Notes: a model not told the origin generated them from the letters alone. Shown: positions 47,653 through 58,470, numbered from the stretch's first letter. The stretch is DNA of 64,000 nt from Hyphomicrobiales bacterium (GCA_017305935.1 JAFKJU010000011.1:62001-126000), one strand, 5' to 3'. Numbers and translations: made by a program.

Positions 47653-49149
47653 ATGACCGACATCAAGCCAGATACCGCCCTCTCCTCCGACGCCACCGAA
47701 GTGCGCGCGCAAAAACTCAAGCTGCTGCGCGAAAAGATCGGCGACGTCTATCCGGCCCATTTCCATCGCACGCTGACCAATGGCGAACTGGCGCAGAAAT
47801 ACGAAGGCCTGGAAGCCGACGTCGAAACGGGCGACGTGGTGACCGTCGCCGGCCGCGTCTATTCCTCGCGCAATTCCGGCATGTTCATGGATATCCATGA
47901 CGCCGCCGGCAAGATTCAGATCTTTTCGCACAAGGATACGACGCCGGAAGAGGCGCGCGCGCTGCTGCCGATGATCGACATCGGCGACATCATCGGCGTC
48001 ACCGGCGTCGTGCGCCGCACCAAGCGCGGCGAACTGACGATCAACGCCCAGAAGATCGAGATGCTGACCAAGTCGCTGCTGCCGATGCCGGAAAAATGGC
48101 ACGGCGTCTCCGACATCGAGATCCGCTATCGCAAGCGCCATCTCGACATCATGACCAACGAGGAATCGAAGCTGCGCTTCCAGCAGCGGTCGAAGATCGT
48201 CTCCGGCATCCGCCGCTTCATGGAAGACGACGGCTTCATGGAAGTCGAGACCCCCATGCTGCATTCCGTCTATGGCGGCGCCACCGCCGAGCCCTTCAAG
48301 ACGCATCACAATACGCTCAAGCAGGACATGTACCTGCGCATCGCGCCGGAGCTTTTCCTGAAGCGCACGCTGGTCTCCGGCCTCACCGACAAGGTGTTCG
48401 AGATCAACCGGAACTTCCGCAACGAGGGTGTGTCGACACGGCACAATCCCGAATTCACCATGATGGAATGCTACTGGGCCTATGCCGATTACGAGGACAT
48501 CATGGACCTCGTCGAGCGGCTGTTCGCCGAGCTGGCGATGAAGATCCACGGCTCGACCGAATTCGCCTATGGCGACAAGCAACTCTCCTTCAAGGGCCCG
48601 TTCAAGCGCGTGCCGATGCCTGACGCCGTCAGGCAAGTGACCGGCATCGATTTCCTCGCCATCAAGACCGACGAGGACGCCCGCGCCGCTGCCAAGGCTG
48701 CCGGCTTCGAGGTCGAGAAGGACTGGACCTGGGGTGAATGCCTCGCCTTCATCTTCGAGGAGAAGGTCGAGGGCACGCTGATCCAGCCGAGCCATGTCAC
48801 GCATTTTCCGAAGGACATCTCGCCCTTCGCCAAGGAAGTGCCGGGGGAACGGCGCCTCGTCGAGCGTTTCGAGACCTATTGCAACGCCTGGGAACTGGGC
48901 AACGCCTTCTCCGAGCTCAACGACCCCGAAGAGCAGCGCGCCCGCATGGTCGAGCAACTCCAGCAGGCTCACGCCCGCGGCGAGAAGGACAAGGAACTGG
49001 ACGACGAATTCCTCGACGCCATCGACCAGGGCATGCCGCCGGCCGGCGGCCTCGGTATCGGCGTCGACCGCCTGATCATGCTGCTCACCAACGCCCCGTC
49101 GATCCGCGACGTCATCCTCTTCCCCGCCCGTCGTGGCAAGGCGGATTGA
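47653..49149 (+). CDS. lysS: Lysyl-tRNA synthetase, class II
   Basis: 498 residues: N-terminal OB-fold anticodon-binding domain (about 60-165, VVTVAGRVYSSRNSGMFMDI) and class II catalytic core with motif 2 (FEINRNFRNEGVSTRHNPEF) and motif 3 (GLGIGVDRLIMLLTN). AGGAAAAG before ATG 47653 supports the start. The length and C-terminal LFPARRG are typical. Confidence 0.95.
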   Translation: MTDIKPDTALSSDATEVRAQKLKLLREKIGDVYPAHFHRTLTNGELAQKYEGLEADVETGDVVTVAGRVYSSRNSGMFMDIHDAAGKIQIFSHKDTTPEEARALLPMIDIGDIIGVTGVVRRTKRGELTINAQKIEMLTKSLLPMPEKWHGVSDIEIRYRKRHLDIMTNEESKLRFQQRSKIVSGIRRFMEDDGFMEVETPMLHSVYGGATAEPFKTHHNTLKQDMYLRIAPELFLKRTLVSGLTDKVFEINRNFRNEGVSTRHNPEFTMMECYWAYADYEDIMDLVERLFAELAMKIHGSTEFAYGDKQLSFKGPFKRVPMPDAVRQVTGIDFLAIKTDEDARAAAKAAGFEVEKDWTWGECLAFIFEEKVEGTLIQPSHVTHFPKDISPFAKEVPGERRLVERFETYCNAWELGNAFSELNDPEEQRARMVEQLQQAHARGEKDKELDDEFLDAIDQGMPPAGGLGIGVDRLIMLLTNAPSIRDVILFPARRGKAD

Positions 49150-49338
49150 TCGGACGTAAGCATCCGACGCCGGCGATGCGAGATTGCCGGCGCTGAGCGC
49201 GATAACCTCCCTTTCGTCATGCCCGCGCGTCTGCCGAGCAAGCGGGCATGCGAGATTTCGTATTTTTCAAGGAAGATGCAGGCGAAATCCATATCCCGGA
49301 CACATCCGGGCATGATGTCGTGGTCTGCCACGGATACG

Positions 49339-49369
49339 AAAAGAGCCGGCATCCCCTTGCCGGCTTTTT
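49339..49369. terminator. Hairpin terminator between lysS and a convergent gene
   Basis: AGCCGGCA (49344-49351) pairs with TGCCGGCT (49358-49365), flanked by AAAAG and TTTTT, so it can act for both strands. The remaining about 190 bases between lysS and this hairpin show no gene. Confidence 0.75.
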
Positions 49370-49378
49370 CATGCGCGG

Positions 49379-50590
49379 TCACTCGCTGCCGGAGACGGAC
49401 GGCTCGTCGTAAAAATCCTCTGCCGGCTCGGCCTTGGCCTGTTCCGGCTCGGCGGCCGGCTTGGCCTTGCCGTGCTTGGGCTTGGCGGCCTGATTCCCGG
49501 ATTTTTCGGAAACTTCGCGCTTGGCGGGTTCGGCTTTTTCCGTGACTGGCGGCTTGGCTTCCGGCTGGTTTTCGCTGACGGCGGGTGCGGCATGTTCGGC
49601 GGCCGGGGCTGCGGCTTTGCCGCCGGCACGGACCGGACCGGGCGCGGAGGTCTGTTCGCCCGAGACGGCCGGGACATCGGCCACGTCTGGCTCGTCCATC
49701 GGTCCGGGCTCGACCGCCGGCGCGGCCGCCTCATGCGTGACCGGGGCGGCTTCAGGCGCGACCGCCTCTTGCCGGACGGCGGGTTCGGCAGGGGCCGCGG
49801 CCTCTTGCGTTGCGGGAACCTCTGCCGGCGCTTCCGCAACCGGGGTTTCGGCCGGCGCTTCCGCCGCCGGTGCTTCGGCAGACGGTGCTTCGGCAGACGG
49901 GGCTTCGCCTTCGGGCGCGGTCGGCTCGGCCTCGCCCGCCTCGGCGGCTTTTTCTTCGCCGCCGCCCTGCTCGCCGCCCTTCTTTTTCTCGTTCGCAGCC
50001 CCCGCTTCCGGCGCTGCGGGATCGACGCAATCGGCATGATCGGTCAGCATCGCGACCAGACTGTCGATATGTTCGGGCGGAAGCTGGATCTTCTCACCGT
50101 AGAACTGGCCGGTCTCATTGGCCTGGCCGTCTATATATTTCGCAGTATAGACCGGCGTGCCCGCGAGGTCGGGAATATTTTCCGGATGCGGCACGTAGAC
50201 GACGTCGGCGCCGATGGCGCGACCGCGCATGTCGGCGCGCTGCTCCGGTCCGCGCTCGTCGAGCACCACGACCTGCACGAGGTCGGGCTTGTCGGTGGTG
50301 TAGACCGCCTCCGCCACGCGCAGCGCGGTCGCGACCCTCACCAGCCCGTCAGCCGGCGCGGTCTTGATGAATTTCCGGACCCAGTAGCGGTCTTTCTTCT
50401 TGATTTTGAAGGTCTTGACCGTGGTGCAGGAGAGCGAGGCGACGGTCTTTCCCTCGTCGCCGCCACCGAGAAAATGATCTTTCGTCATGTAAAGCGCGAA
50501 CGCGCCCGTAGCCCCACCGAGCAGCAGGGCGCCGCCGATGATGAAAACGGTCTTCCGGGGCAACCGGAGTTTACGCAATTTGGCCGTCAA
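49379..50590 (-). CDS. Anchored protein with Pro/Ala/Glu-rich C-terminal half
   Basis: 403 residues. A basic N-terminus and one TM helix (about 15-35, VFIIGGALLLGGATGAFALYM) anchor it; residues 50-195 form a globular part with two Cys (LSCTTV, HADCVDP); residues 200-390 are low-complexity Ala/Pro/Glu with short repeats such as APSAEAPSAEAPAAEAP. The extended acidic tail is probably periplasmic. I do not recognise a family. It is monocistronic and divergent from sitA. Confidence 0.75.
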   Translation of the reverse strand: MTAKLRKLRLPRKTVFIIGGALLLGGATGAFALYMTKDHFLGGGDEGKTVASLSCTTVKTFKIKKKDRYWVRKFIKTAPADGLVRVATALRVAEAVYTTDKPDLVQVVVLDERGPEQRADMRGRAIGADVVYVPHPENIPDLAGTPVYTAKYIDGQANETGQFYGEKIQLPPEHIDSLVAMLTDHADCVDPAAPEAGAANEKKKGGEQGGGEEKAAEAGEAEPTAPEGEAPSAEAPSAEAPAAEAPAETPVAEAPAEVPATQEAAAPAEPAVRQEAVAPEAAPVTHEAAAPAVEPGPMDEPDVADVPAVSGEQTSAPGPVRAGGKAAAPAAEHAAPAVSENQPEAKPPVTEKAEPAKREVSEKSGNQAAKPKHGKAKPAAEPEQAKAEPAEDFYDEPSVSGSE

Positions 50591-50731
50591 GCGACAGCTC
50601 CGTCATGACTTGCAGGGACTAGAATACCGGCACAGACGTTAGAGGAACGACGTTTCGGAATACTTAAAACGCCGGTTAAACTTCGAACCTTTGCGCGTCT
50701 CTCTCCTTGAACGGCAGGGCTTTCCCAGATT

Positions 50732-50748
50732 TTGCGAATGATTTGCAA
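50732..50748. promoter_or_regulatory. Upstream palindrome at sitA (candidate Mur/Fur-family box 1)
   Basis: TTGCGAATGATTTGCAA is a near-perfect inverted repeat (15 of 17 positions symmetric), placed seven bases before the -35 hexamer. In Rhizobium leguminosarum sitABCD is repressed by the Mn-responsive Fur homologue Mur through paired TGCAA-type sites; this fits that pattern. Confidence 0.65.
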
Positions 50749-50754
50749 TAGCGT

Positions 50755-50782
50755 TTGACAGCCTTCAATTCGTCCCTATATT
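50755..50782 (+). promoter_or_regulatory. sitA sigma70-type promoter
   Basis: TTGACA at 50755-50760 and TATATT at 50777-50782 with a 16-base spacer form a strong housekeeping promoter, lying exactly between the two palindromes. Confidence 0.7.
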
Positions 50783-50786
50783 CAGA

Positions 50787-50803
50787 ATGCAACTCATTTG
50801 CAT
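50787..50803. promoter_or_regulatory. Downstream palindrome at sitA (candidate Mur/Fur-family box 2)
   Basis: ATGCAACTCATTTGCAT has perfect 6-bp arms around a 5-base centre. It begins four bases after the -10 hexamer and so covers the transcription start, as expected for a repressor site. Confidence 0.7.
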
Positions 50804-50827
50804 CTGCAACGAGGATGATCGCCCCGC

Positions 50828-51718
50828 ATGTGCCGTATACTGTCTCTCGCAACCGCCCTTTTCGCCCTTGCAGCGCTCGCTGCGCCACAGGCGGCGCTCG
50901 CCAAGCCGAAAGTGGTGACGACCTTCACCATCATCGCCGACATGGCCCGCAACGTCGCCGGCGATGCCGCCGACGTCGACAGCATCACCAAGCCGGGCGC
51001 GGAAATTCACAATTACCAGCCGACGCCGCGCGACATCCTGAAAGCCCGAAAGGCTGATCTGGTGCTGTGGAACGGGCTGAATCTCGAACGCTGGTTCGAA
51101 AAATTCCTCACCAATCTCGCTGGCGTGCCAAGCGTCACCGTCAGCGACGGCGTCACGCCCCTGTCCATCGGCGGCGGCCCTTACGAAGGCAAGCCCAATC
51201 CCCATGCCTGGATGTCGCCCGACAATGCGCTGATCTATGTGGAAAACATCCGCAAGGGCCTCACGCAGATCGACCCGGCCAATGCCGAGGTTTACGCCGC
51301 CAACGCCAAGGCCTACTCGGAAAAAATCAAGGCCGAGATCGCACCGATGCGTACCGAACTGGCAAAATTGCCGGAAAACGAGCGCTGGCTGGCGACCAGC
51401 GAAGGCGCCTTTTCCTATCTGGCGCGCGATTTCGGCCTGAAGGAACTTTTCCTCTGGCCCGTAAACGCAGACCAGCAGGGGACGCCTCAGCAGGTGCGCC
51501 ACGTCATCGACGAGGTTCGCGCCAACCATATCAAGGCCGTCTTCAGCGAAAGCACCATTTCCGACAAGCCGGCCCGACAGGTGGCGCAGGAAACGGGCGC
51601 GGCCTATGGCGGCGTCCTCTATGTCGATTCGCTCAGCGACCCCGACGGGCCGGTGCCGACCTATCTCGACCTGCTGCGGGTGACTGTCGAGACCATCGTG
51701 AAGGGTCTCACACAATGA
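50828..51718 (+). CDS. sitA: Manganese/iron ABC transporter periplasmic binding protein
   Basis: 296-residue cluster A-I (ZnuA/SitA) metal-binding protein. A signal peptide ([25 protein letters not shown]) precedes the mature protein. Metal ligands are expected at His61 ([11 protein letters not shown]), His126 (NPHAWMSP), Glu192 (TSEGAFSYL) and an Asp in the [10 protein letters not shown] segment; the absence of a long His-rich loop favours Mn/Fe over Zn. Its stop overlaps sitB by 4 bases. Confidence 0.92.
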   Translation: MCRILSLATALFALAALAAPQAALAKPKVVTTFTIIADMARNVAGDAADVDSITKPGAEIHNYQPTPRDILKARKADLVLWNGLNLERWFEKFLTNLAGVPSVTVSDGVTPLSIGGGPYEGKPNPHAWMSPDNALIYVENIRKGLTQIDPANAEVYAANAKAYSEKIKAEIAPMRTELAKLPENERWLATSEGAFSYLARDFGLKELFLWPVNADQQGTPQQVRHVIDEVRANHIKAVFSESTISDKPARQVAQETGAAYGGVLYVDSLSDPDGPVPTYLDLLRVTVETIVKGLTQ

Positions 51719-52596
51719 GGATGAGCAAGAAATCCGGCCAGCCGGGCCTCGAAGTCGAAAACATCACCGTCACCTATCGCAACGGCCACACCGCACTGCG
51801 CAACGCCAGCTTTTCCGTGCCGCGCGGCACCATCACCGCGCTGGTCGGCGTCAATGGCAGCGGCAAGTCGACATTGTTCAAGTCGATCATGGGTTTCGTG
51901 CCGCTCGCCAGCGGCACGGTGCGCATCCTCGGCGAGCCGGTGAAGACGGCGCTAAAGAAGAACCTCGTCGCCTATGTGCCGCAGGCGGAAGAGGTCGACT
52001 GGAACTTCCCGGTGTTGGTCGAGGATGTGGTGATGATGGGCCGCTACGGCCATATGGGTTTCCTGCGCATCCCCTCGCGCCGCGACCGGCAGATGGTCGA
52101 CGAGGCGCTGGAGCGGGTCAACATGGCCGCTTTCCGCAAGCGCCAGATCGGCGAACTCTCCGGCGGCCAGCGCAAGCGCGTCTTTCTCGCCCGTGCGCTC
52201 GCACAGGAAGGCCAGATCATCCTGCTCGACGAGCCCTTCACCGGCGTCGACGTCACCACCGAGGAGCAGATCATCACGCTCCTGAAGGCGCTGCGCGCCG
52301 AGGGCCGGGTGATGCTGGTCTCGACCCACAATCTCGGCAGCGTTCCGGAATTCTGCGACCGCAGCGTCTTCGTCAAGGGCACAGTGCTGGCCTCCGGTCT
52401 GACCTCGGAGGTGTTCAACGAGGAAAACCTGGAGCGCACCTTCGGCGGCGTGCTGCGCCATTTCATCCTCGGCGGCGCCGACCTGCATGACGATGCCGAC
52501 CCGCGTCATCTCAAGGTGATCAGCGACGACGAGCGGCCCTTCGTCATCTATGGCAATGGTGAGAAAAAGGCGGCTGGCGATGACCACCCTGCTTGA
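51715..52596 (+). CDS. sitB: Manganese/iron ABC transporter ATP-binding protein
   Basis: 293-residue ABC ATPase. Walker [10 protein letters not shown], signature [15 protein letters not shown] and Walker [13 protein letters not shown] are intact. The ATG at 51715 overlaps the sitA stop (ATGA), and the gene overlaps sitC by 17 bases. The C-terminal about 50 residues after the core are a typical Sit-type extension. Confidence 0.93.
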   Translation: MRMSKKSGQPGLEVENITVTYRNGHTALRNASFSVPRGTITALVGVNGSGKSTLFKSIMGFVPLASGTVRILGEPVKTALKKNLVAYVPQAEEVDWNFPVLVEDVVMMGRYGHMGFLRIPSRRDRQMVDEALERVNMAAFRKRQIGELSGGQRKRVFLARALAQEGQIILLDEPFTGVDVTTEEQIITLLKALRAEGRVMLVSTHNLGSVPEFCDRSVFVKGTVLASGLTSEVFNEENLERTFGGVLRHFILGGADLHDDADPRHLKVISDDERPFVIYGNGEKKAAGDDHPA

Positions 52597-53437
52597 ACCC
52601 TTCACCTATGACTACATGCTCAACGCCATCTGGGTCAGCGCGCTGGTCGGCGGCGTCTGCGGTTTTCTCTCCTCCTATCTGATGCTGAAAGGCTGGTCGC
52701 TGATCGGCGATGCGCTTTCCCATGCCATCGTGCCGGGGGTGGCCGGCGCCTATATGCTCGGCCTGCCCTTTTCCATCGGCGCCTTTCTCTCCGGGATTCT
52801 GGCGGCGGCGGGGATGCTTTTCCTCAATCGCCGTACCCGGCTGAAGGAGGATGCGATCATCGGCCTGATCTTCACCTCCTTTTTCGGCCTCGGCCTGTTC
52901 ATGGTGTCGCTGTCGCCGACCTCGGTGAACATCCAGACCATCGTGCTCGGCAATATTCTGGCGATTTCGCCGGCCGATACGCTGCAGCTGGTGATCATCG
53001 GCGGCGTCAGCCTCGCCATCCTCGCCGTCAAATGGAAGGATCTGATGGTGACCTTCTTCGATGAGAGCCATGCGCGCACCATCGGCCTCAACCCCGCCTT
53101 CATCAAGGGCCTGTTCTTCACCCTGCTCAGCGCTTCCACGGTCGCGGCCCTGCAGACGGTCGGAGCCTTCCTTGTCGTCGCCATGGTCGTCACCCCCGGC
53201 GCGACCGCCTATCTGCTCACCGACCGCTTCGAGCGGGTGATCGGCCTCAGCTTCACCATCGGGGCGCTGACCAGCGGCGTCGGGGCCTATCTCAGCTATT
53301 TCCTCGATGGCGCCACCGGCGGCGTCATCGTCGTTCTGCAAACGCTGCTGTTCCTCGCCGCCTTCGTCTTCGCGCCCAAGCACGGGCTCATCGCCAGCCG
53401 TCGCCGAGCCAGGCTTGCCACGGAGGACGCAGCATGA
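52580..53437 (+). CDS. sitC: Manganese/iron ABC transporter permease
   Basis: 285-residue ABC-3 family permease with about eight helices and the conserved [20 protein letters not shown] motif. It forms the membrane channel with SitD. I use ATG 52580 inside the end of sitB; an ATG ten codons earlier is possible. It overlaps sitD by 4 bases. Confidence 0.92.
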   Translation: MTTLLEPFTYDYMLNAIWVSALVGGVCGFLSSYLMLKGWSLIGDALSHAIVPGVAGAYMLGLPFSIGAFLSGILAAAGMLFLNRRTRLKEDAIIGLIFTSFFGLGLFMVSLSPTSVNIQTIVLGNILAISPADTLQLVIIGGVSLAILAVKWKDLMVTFFDESHARTIGLNPAFIKGLFFTLLSASTVAALQTVGAFLVVAMVVTPGATAYLLTDRFERVIGLSFTIGALTSGVGAYLSYFLDGATGGVIVVLQTLLFLAAFVFAPKHGLIASRRRARLATEDAA

Positions 53438-54279
53438 GCGAGTATCTCGAACTGGCGATCCTGCCTTTCCAGCTTCCCTTCATGCAATATGCCTTCGTCA
53501 TCTCGGTGATGGTCGCCATTCCCATGGCGCTGCTCTCCTGCCTGCTGGTGCTGAAAGGCTGGTCGCTGATGGGCGATGCGGTCTCCCATGCCGTACTGCC
53601 CGGCATCGTCATCGCCTATATCGCCGGCCTGCCGCTGGCGGTCGGGGCGTTCACCGCCGGCATGATCTGCGCGCTGGCGACCGGTTACCTCAAGGAAAAC
53701 AGCCGCATCAAGGAAGATACGGTGCTCGGAATCGTCTTTTCCGGCATGTTCGGCCTCGGGCTGGTGCTCTATGTAAAGGTGCAGGCCGATGTGCATCTCG
53801 ACCATATCCTGTTCGGCGACGTGCTCGGCATCGCGCCCTCCGACCTGATCGAGACCGGCATCATCGCCCTCATCGCCACCGCCTTCCTGGTGCTGCTGCG
53901 CAAGGACCTGCTGTTGCATGCCTTCGATGCCCAGCATGCCCGCGCCATCGGCCTGCCGGTGCGGCTTTTGCATTACGGCTTGCTGACGGTGCTGTCTCTG
54001 ACGGTGGTCGGCGCGCTGAAGGCGGTCGGCATCATCCTGTCGGTGTCACTGCTGGTCGCCCCCGGCGCCATCGCCTTCCTGCTGACCCGCACCTTTCGCG
54101 CCATGGCGATCACGGCAGTGGCGATTGCGGTCGGGTCTTCGCTGGCCGGCATCTATGTCAGCTTCTTTCTCGACAGTGCACCTGCGCCCACCATCGTGCT
54201 GATGATGAGCGCCCTCTTCATTCTCGCCTTCATCCGCGTGACGCTCGCCGCCCGGCGAACGGACCGGGCAGCGGGATAA
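53434..54279 (+). CDS. sitD: Manganese/iron ABC transporter permease
   Basis: 281-residue ABC-3 permease paralogous to SitC (LKGWSLMGDAVSHAVLPGIV) and the last gene of the sitABCD operon. All four genes overlap, implying balanced synthesis. Only 7 bases separate its stop from that of the convergent aldehyde dehydrogenase gene, and no terminator is visible there. Confidence 0.92.
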   Translation: MSEYLELAILPFQLPFMQYAFVISVMVAIPMALLSCLLVLKGWSLMGDAVSHAVLPGIVIAYIAGLPLAVGAFTAGMICALATGYLKENSRIKEDTVLGIVFSGMFGLGLVLYVKVQADVHLDHILFGDVLGIAPSDLIETGIIALIATAFLVLLRKDLLLHAFDAQHARAIGLPVRLLHYGLLTVLSLTVVGALKAVGIILSVSLLVAPGAIAFLLTRTFRAMAITAVAIAVGSSLAGIYVSFFLDSAPAPTIVLMMSALFILAFIRVTLAARRTDRAAG

Positions 54280-54286
54280 CTGTCAC

Positions 54287-55714
54287 TCAGCCGTGCGCGA
54301 TCATCACATGGCGCACGGCGGTGTAGTCCTCCAGCGCATAGATCGACATGTCCTTGCCGTAGCCGGATTGCTTGACGCCGCCATGGGGCATTTCGTTGCA
54401 GAGCATGAAATGCGTGTTGATCCAGGTGCAGCCATATTGCAGCCGCGCCGCCGTCTTCATCGCCCGGGAAATATCCTTGGTCCAGACGGAGGAAGCGAGG
54501 CCGTAATCGCTGTCGTTCGCCCAGGTCACCGCCTGTTCCGGCTCGGTGAAGCGGGTGACGGAGACGACCGGGCCGAACACCTCGCGGCGGACGATCTCGT
54601 CCTCCTGCGTTGCGCCCGCAATCACCGTCGGCTGGAAGAAGAAGCCCTTGTCGCCGAGCACGGACCCGCCGGTGGTCACCTCGATATGCTTGTGTTCGCG
54701 TGCCCGGGTGACGAAGCTTTCGACCCGGTCGCGCTGGCGGCGCGAGATCAGCGGGCCGATCTCGTTTTCGGTGTCGTCGGCGCGGTTGAGGCGGATGGTC
54801 GAGACGGCGGCGGAGAGATCGGCGACCAGCCGGTCGTAGATCTTCGCATCGGCATAGATGCGGCAGGCGGCGGTGCAATCCTGGCCCGCATTGTAATAAC
54901 CGAAGGCGCGGATGCCATCGACCACGGCCGCGATATCGGCATCGTCATAGACGATGACCGGCGCCTTGCCGCCGAGTTCCAGATGGGTGCGCTTCACCGT
55001 CTTGGCGGCGGCGGCCAGCACCTTCTTGCCGGTGGCGACGTCGCCGGTGATCGACACCATGTTGATCTTCGGATGGTTGATCAGCGCATTGCCGACCGTC
55101 TCGCCGCGCCCGAGCACGACATTGACCACGCCTTCCGGCAGGATATCGGCGAGGATCTTGGCGAGCTTCAGCGCCGTCAGCGGCGTCTGCTCGGAGGGCT
55201 TGAAGACGACGGTATTGCCGCCGGCAATCGCCGGCGCCAGCTTCCAGGCCATCATCATCAGCGGATAGTTCCACGGCGCGATGGAGCCGACGATGCCGAC
55301 CGCATCGCGGCGCACCATCGAGGTGTGGCCCGGCAGGTATTCGCCCGCCACCGGCCCCGGCAACGCCCGGATCGCGCCGGCAAAGAACCGCCAGCAATCG
55401 ACGACGGCCGGCAGCTCGTCGTTGAGCACGGCATTGATCGGCTTGCCGCAATTCAGCGCTTCCAGTGTGGCAAAGCCTTCCGCCTCGCGCTCGATGGCAT
55501 CGGCGATCTGCAGGAGATAGGCCGAGCGCTGGCCGGGCGTCGTCTGCGACCAGTCGATAAAGGCCTTTTCAGCGGCCTCGACGGCGGCGTCGATCTGGCC
55601 GAGCGAGGCTTCCGGCAGATCGAGCACCTTCTCGCCGGTCTTGGGGTTCAGGATGGTTTCGTCGGCCTCCGTGCCCGCCTCGAAGCGGGCGCCGATCAGC
55701 ATCTGCGTGTCCAT
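54287..55714 (-). CDS. Gamma-aminobutyraldehyde dehydrogenase (PatD/YdcW-like)
   Basis: 475-residue NAD-dependent aldehyde dehydrogenase. The general base Glu is in [12 protein letters not shown] and the catalytic Cys in [14 protein letters not shown]; the AGQDC form rather than GQ(V/T)C is typical of aminobutyraldehyde dehydrogenases. It would oxidise 4-aminobutanal from putrescine to GABA. GGGAGAAG precedes ATG 55714. It is the last gene of the transporter operon, the same arrangement as E. coli ydcSTUV-patD. Confidence 0.88.
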   Translation of the reverse strand: MDTQMLIGARFEAGTEADETILNPKTGEKVLDLPEASLGQIDAAVEAAEKAFIDWSQTTPGQRSAYLLQIADAIEREAEGFATLEALNCGKPINAVLNDELPAVVDCWRFFAGAIRALPGPVAGEYLPGHTSMVRRDAVGIVGSIAPWNYPLMMMAWKLAPAIAGGNTVVFKPSEQTPLTALKLAKILADILPEGVVNVVLGRGETVGNALINHPKINMVSITGDVATGKKVLAAAAKTVKRTHLELGGKAPVIVYDDADIAAVVDGIRAFGYYNAGQDCTAACRIYADAKIYDRLVADLSAAVSTIRLNRADDTENEIGPLISRRQRDRVESFVTRAREHKHIEVTTGGSVLGDKGFFFQPTVIAGATQEDEIVRREVFGPVVSVTRFTEPEQAVTWANDSDYGLASSVWTKDISRAMKTAARLQYGCTWINTHFMLCNEMPHGGVKQSGYGKDMSIYALEDYTAVRHVMIAHG

Positions 55715-55731
55715 AATCTTCTCCCTTGTTT

Positions 55732-56541
55732 TTATTTTCCGCCGCCGGCGATCTGGTCGCCGTCGCGGGTGAGGTAATAGGCGGCCAGGATCGGCAGGAA
55801 GGTGACCAGCACCACGACCATGGCGACGACATTGGTGACCGGCCGCTGGCGCGGGCGGATCAGTTCCTCCAGCATCCAGATCGGCAGCGTCGATTGCTGG
55901 CCGCCGGTGAAGGTGGTGACGATGACCTCGTCGAAGGACAAAGCGAAGGCGAGCATGCCGCCGGCGAGCAGCGCCGTGCCGATATTTGGCAGCACCACAT
56001 GCCGGAAGGTCTGGAACCCGTCTGCGCCGAGATCCATCGAGGCCTCGATCAGCGAGCCGGAGGTGCGCCGGAAGCGCGCCACCGCATTGTTGTAGACCAC
56101 GACGACGCAGAAGGTGGCGTGGCCGAGCACGATGGTCCAGACCGAGAAGGGAATGTCGAGCAGACTGAAGGCCGAGCGCAACGCAATGCCGGTGATGATG
56201 CCGGGCAGCGCGATCGGCAGCACGACCAAAAGCGAGATCGCCTCGCGGCCGAAGAACCGCGTCTGGGAAACGGCAGCGGCGCAGAGCGTGCCGAGCGCCA
56301 GCGCGATCAGCGTCGCGATGCTCGCCACCTTCACCGACAGGCCCAGCGCAGCCCACACATCCGGCCGGTTCCAGGCAATGGCGAACCATTGCGTGGTCAG
56401 GCCGGGCGGCGGCCATTGATAGCTCTTCTCTTCCGTCGTGAAGGCGTAGACAAAGATCAGCAGGATCGGCAGGTGCAGGAACAGCAGCCCCAGCCCAGCG
56501 GCGAGTTTCAGCGAAAAGGATGCGGAGCGATCAGAGCGCAT
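55732..56541 (-). CDS. ABC transporter permease (PotC/YdcV-like)
   Basis: 269 residues, six helices, with the permease EAA loop ([23 protein letters not shown]). It is one of two permeases of the polyamine/opine/2-aminoethylphosphonate import class. It overlaps the preceding permease gene by 11 bases and is followed after 17 bases by the aldehyde dehydrogenase. Confidence 0.9.
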   Translation of the reverse strand: MRSDRSASFSLKLAAGLGLLFLHLPILLIFVYAFTTEEKSYQWPPPGLTTQWFAIAWNRPDVWAALGLSVKVASIATLIALALGTLCAAAVSQTRFFGREAISLLVVLPIALPGIITGIALRSAFSLLDIPFSVWTIVLGHATFCVVVVYNNAVARFRRTSGSLIEASMDLGADGFQTFRHVVLPNIGTALLAGGMLAFALSFDEVIVTTFTGGQQSTLPIWMLEELIRPRQRPVTNVVAMVVVLVTFLPILAAYYLTRDGDQIAGGGK

Positions 56542-57481
56542 CGAAGGCTCCCTGCCGTTTTGCCAGCCACAGATAGAGGCCCATGATCACGATCGGCACC
56601 ACCGAGAAGGCGGCGGCGAGCGGAATATTGCCGGCCGTGCCCTGCTGGGTATAGACCGCCTGGCCGATGAACAGCCGCGACGAACCGATGATCTGCGGGA
56701 TGATGTAATCGCCGAGCGTCAGCGAGAAGGTAAAGATCGAGCCGGCGACGATGCCGGGCAGCGCGAGCGGCAGGATGACCGTTCGGAACGCCTGCGCCGG
56801 GGTCGCGCCGAGATCGGAGGAAGCTTCGATCAGGTTGCCCGGTACGCGTTCAAGGGCGGCCTGCGTCGGCAGGATCATATAGGGCAGCCAGATATAGACG
56901 AAGACGAGGAAGGTGCCGATATAGCTGACCGACAGCGAATTGCCGCCGACGACCGGAAGGCCGAGGATCCCGTCCAGCAGCCATGTCAGGTGCAATTTCT
57001 CGAAGGCCCAGTTGAGAATGCCTTCCTTGGCGAGGATCAGCTTCCACGCGTAGATTTTCACCAGATAGCTGGACCACAGCGGCAGCATGATGCCGAGATA
57101 GAACAGAGCCTTCCATTTACCCTGCGCATAGCGCGCCGCATAATAGGCGATGGGAAAGGCGACCGCCGCCGAGGCGATGGTCACCGCCGCCGCCATGGTG
57201 ACGGTGCGTAGGATGATGTCGAAATTCGAGGGGCGTAGCAGTTCGGCATAGGTGGCGAGTGTGAATTCATAATTCACCATCCCCGAGAATTCGTCGATCG
57301 AGAAAAAGCTCTGCAACAGCAGCGCCAGCAGCGAACCGATATAGATGATGCCGAGCCACAGCAGCGGCGGCGTCAGCATCAGGAACAAGAGCAGCTTCGG
57401 CTTGCGCCAGAAGCTGTCGGAGAGCGCCCCGGCAAAGCCGCCGCGGCCGGGAAGGATCGAAGGCGAGGCCGCGACGCTCAT
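56531..57481 (-). CDS. ABC transporter permease (PotB/YdcU-like)
   Basis: 316 residues with six or more helices and the EAA loop [23 protein letters not shown]. It starts within the 4-base ATGA overlap with the ATPase gene upstream, so translation is coupled. It forms the channel with the adjacent permease. Confidence 0.9.
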   Translation of the reverse strand: MSVAASPSILPGRGGFAGALSDSFWRKPKLLLFLMLTPPLLWLGIIYIGSLLALLLQSFFSIDEFSGMVNYEFTLATYAELLRPSNFDIILRTVTMAAAVTIASAAVAFPIAYYAARYAQGKWKALFYLGIMLPLWSSYLVKIYAWKLILAKEGILNWAFEKLHLTWLLDGILGLPVVGGNSLSVSYIGTFLVFVYIWLPYMILPTQAALERVPGNLIEASSDLGATPAQAFRTVILPLALPGIVAGSIFTFSLTLGDYIIPQIIGSSRLFIGQAVYTQQGTAGNIPLAAAFSVVPIVIMGLYLWLAKRQGAFDAL

Positions 57482-58470
57482 GATGCATCGTCCATGTAAT
57501 GGATGTCGGAGCCGACCCAGCCAAGGCCGATCGTCGTGCCGATGGCCGGCACCGGCTGGTCGGCGGGCAGCATGACATGCAGCCGCGTGCCGCCGGCCTC
57601 GACCAGCAGCCGGTTGACGGCGCCGAGGAAACTGGATTGCTGCACGGTCGCCGCCACGCCCTCGCCGGCCGGGCGCACCCGGATCGCTTCGGGCCGCAGG
57701 CTCGCCCAGCGCTTTTCGCCACCGAGACGCGTCATCACGTCGGGCGCGATGACATTCGAGGAACCGACGAAATCGGCGACGAACCGCTGTTTCGGCCGCT
57801 TGTAGATATCCTCCGGCGTGCCTTCGTGAACGATATTGCCGTTGTTGAAGACGGCGACGCGGTCGGCCATCGACAGGGCCTCGCCCTGGTCGTGAGTGAC
57901 GAAGACGAAAGTGATGCCGAGCGCCCGTTGCAGGCTTTTCAGCTCCTCCTGCATCTGTTCGCGCAATTTCAGGTCGAGCGCGCCGAGCGGCTCGTCGAGG
58001 AGCAGGACTTTCGGCTTGTTGACGAGTGCGCGGGCAAGCGCCACGCGCTGGCGCTGGCCGCCGGAAAGCTGGCCGGGGCGGCGGGCGCCATAACCGGGCA
58101 GCTTGACCAGCTCCAGCGCCTCTTCCGCCTGCCGCAGCCGCGTCGCCTTGTCGACACCCTTGACCATCAGCCCGTAGGCGACGTTGTCGAGGATGCTCAG
58201 ATGCGGAAACAGCGCGTAATCCTGGAACACGGTGTTGACGTTGCGGCGATAGGGCGGCACGCCCTCCACCGCATCGCCGAAGATGCGCACCGAGCCGCCG
58301 GTCGGCTGCTCGAAGCCGGCGATCAGGCGCAGGCAGGTCGTCTTGCCGGAGCCGGACGGCCCGAGCATGGCGAAGAACTCGCCGGGCGCAATGGCGAGAT
58401 TGACGCCATCCACCGCGCGGACCTGGCCGAAATGGCGCGACACGTTTTGAAATTCCACGGCGGCTGTCAT
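57478..58470 (-). CDS. ABC transporter ATP-binding protein (PotA/YdcT-like)
   Basis: 330-residue importer ATPase: Walker A GPSGSGKTT, signature LSGGQRQRVALARAL, Walker B VLLLDEPLGALD, H-loop VFVTHDQGEAL and a C-terminal TOBE domain (SLRPEAIRVRPAGEG). It energises the two permeases encoded after it. About 285 bases, filled by a repeat, separate it from the binding-protein gene upstream. Confidence 0.92.
   Translation of the reverse strand: MTAAVEFQNVSRHFGQVRAVDGVNLAIAPGEFFAMLGPSGSGKTTCLRLIAGFEQPTGGSVRIFGDAVEGVPPYRRNVNTVFQDYALFPHLSILDNVAYGLMVKGVDKATRLRQAEEALELVKLPGYGARRPGQLSGGQRQRVALARALVNKPKVLLLDEPLGALDLKLREQMQEELKSLQRALGITFVFVTHDQGEALSMADRVAVFNNGNIVHEGTPEDIYKRPKQRFVADFVGSSNVIAPDVMTRLGGEKRWASLRPEAIRVRPAGEGVAATVQQSSFLGAVNRLLVEAGGTRLHVMLPADQPVPAIGTTIGLGWVGSDIHYMDDAS

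Noticed and set aside
49800-49950. Tandem repeat DNA
   Set aside because: It encodes the Ala/Pro/Glu repeats of an intact protein and has no repeat-spacer structure.
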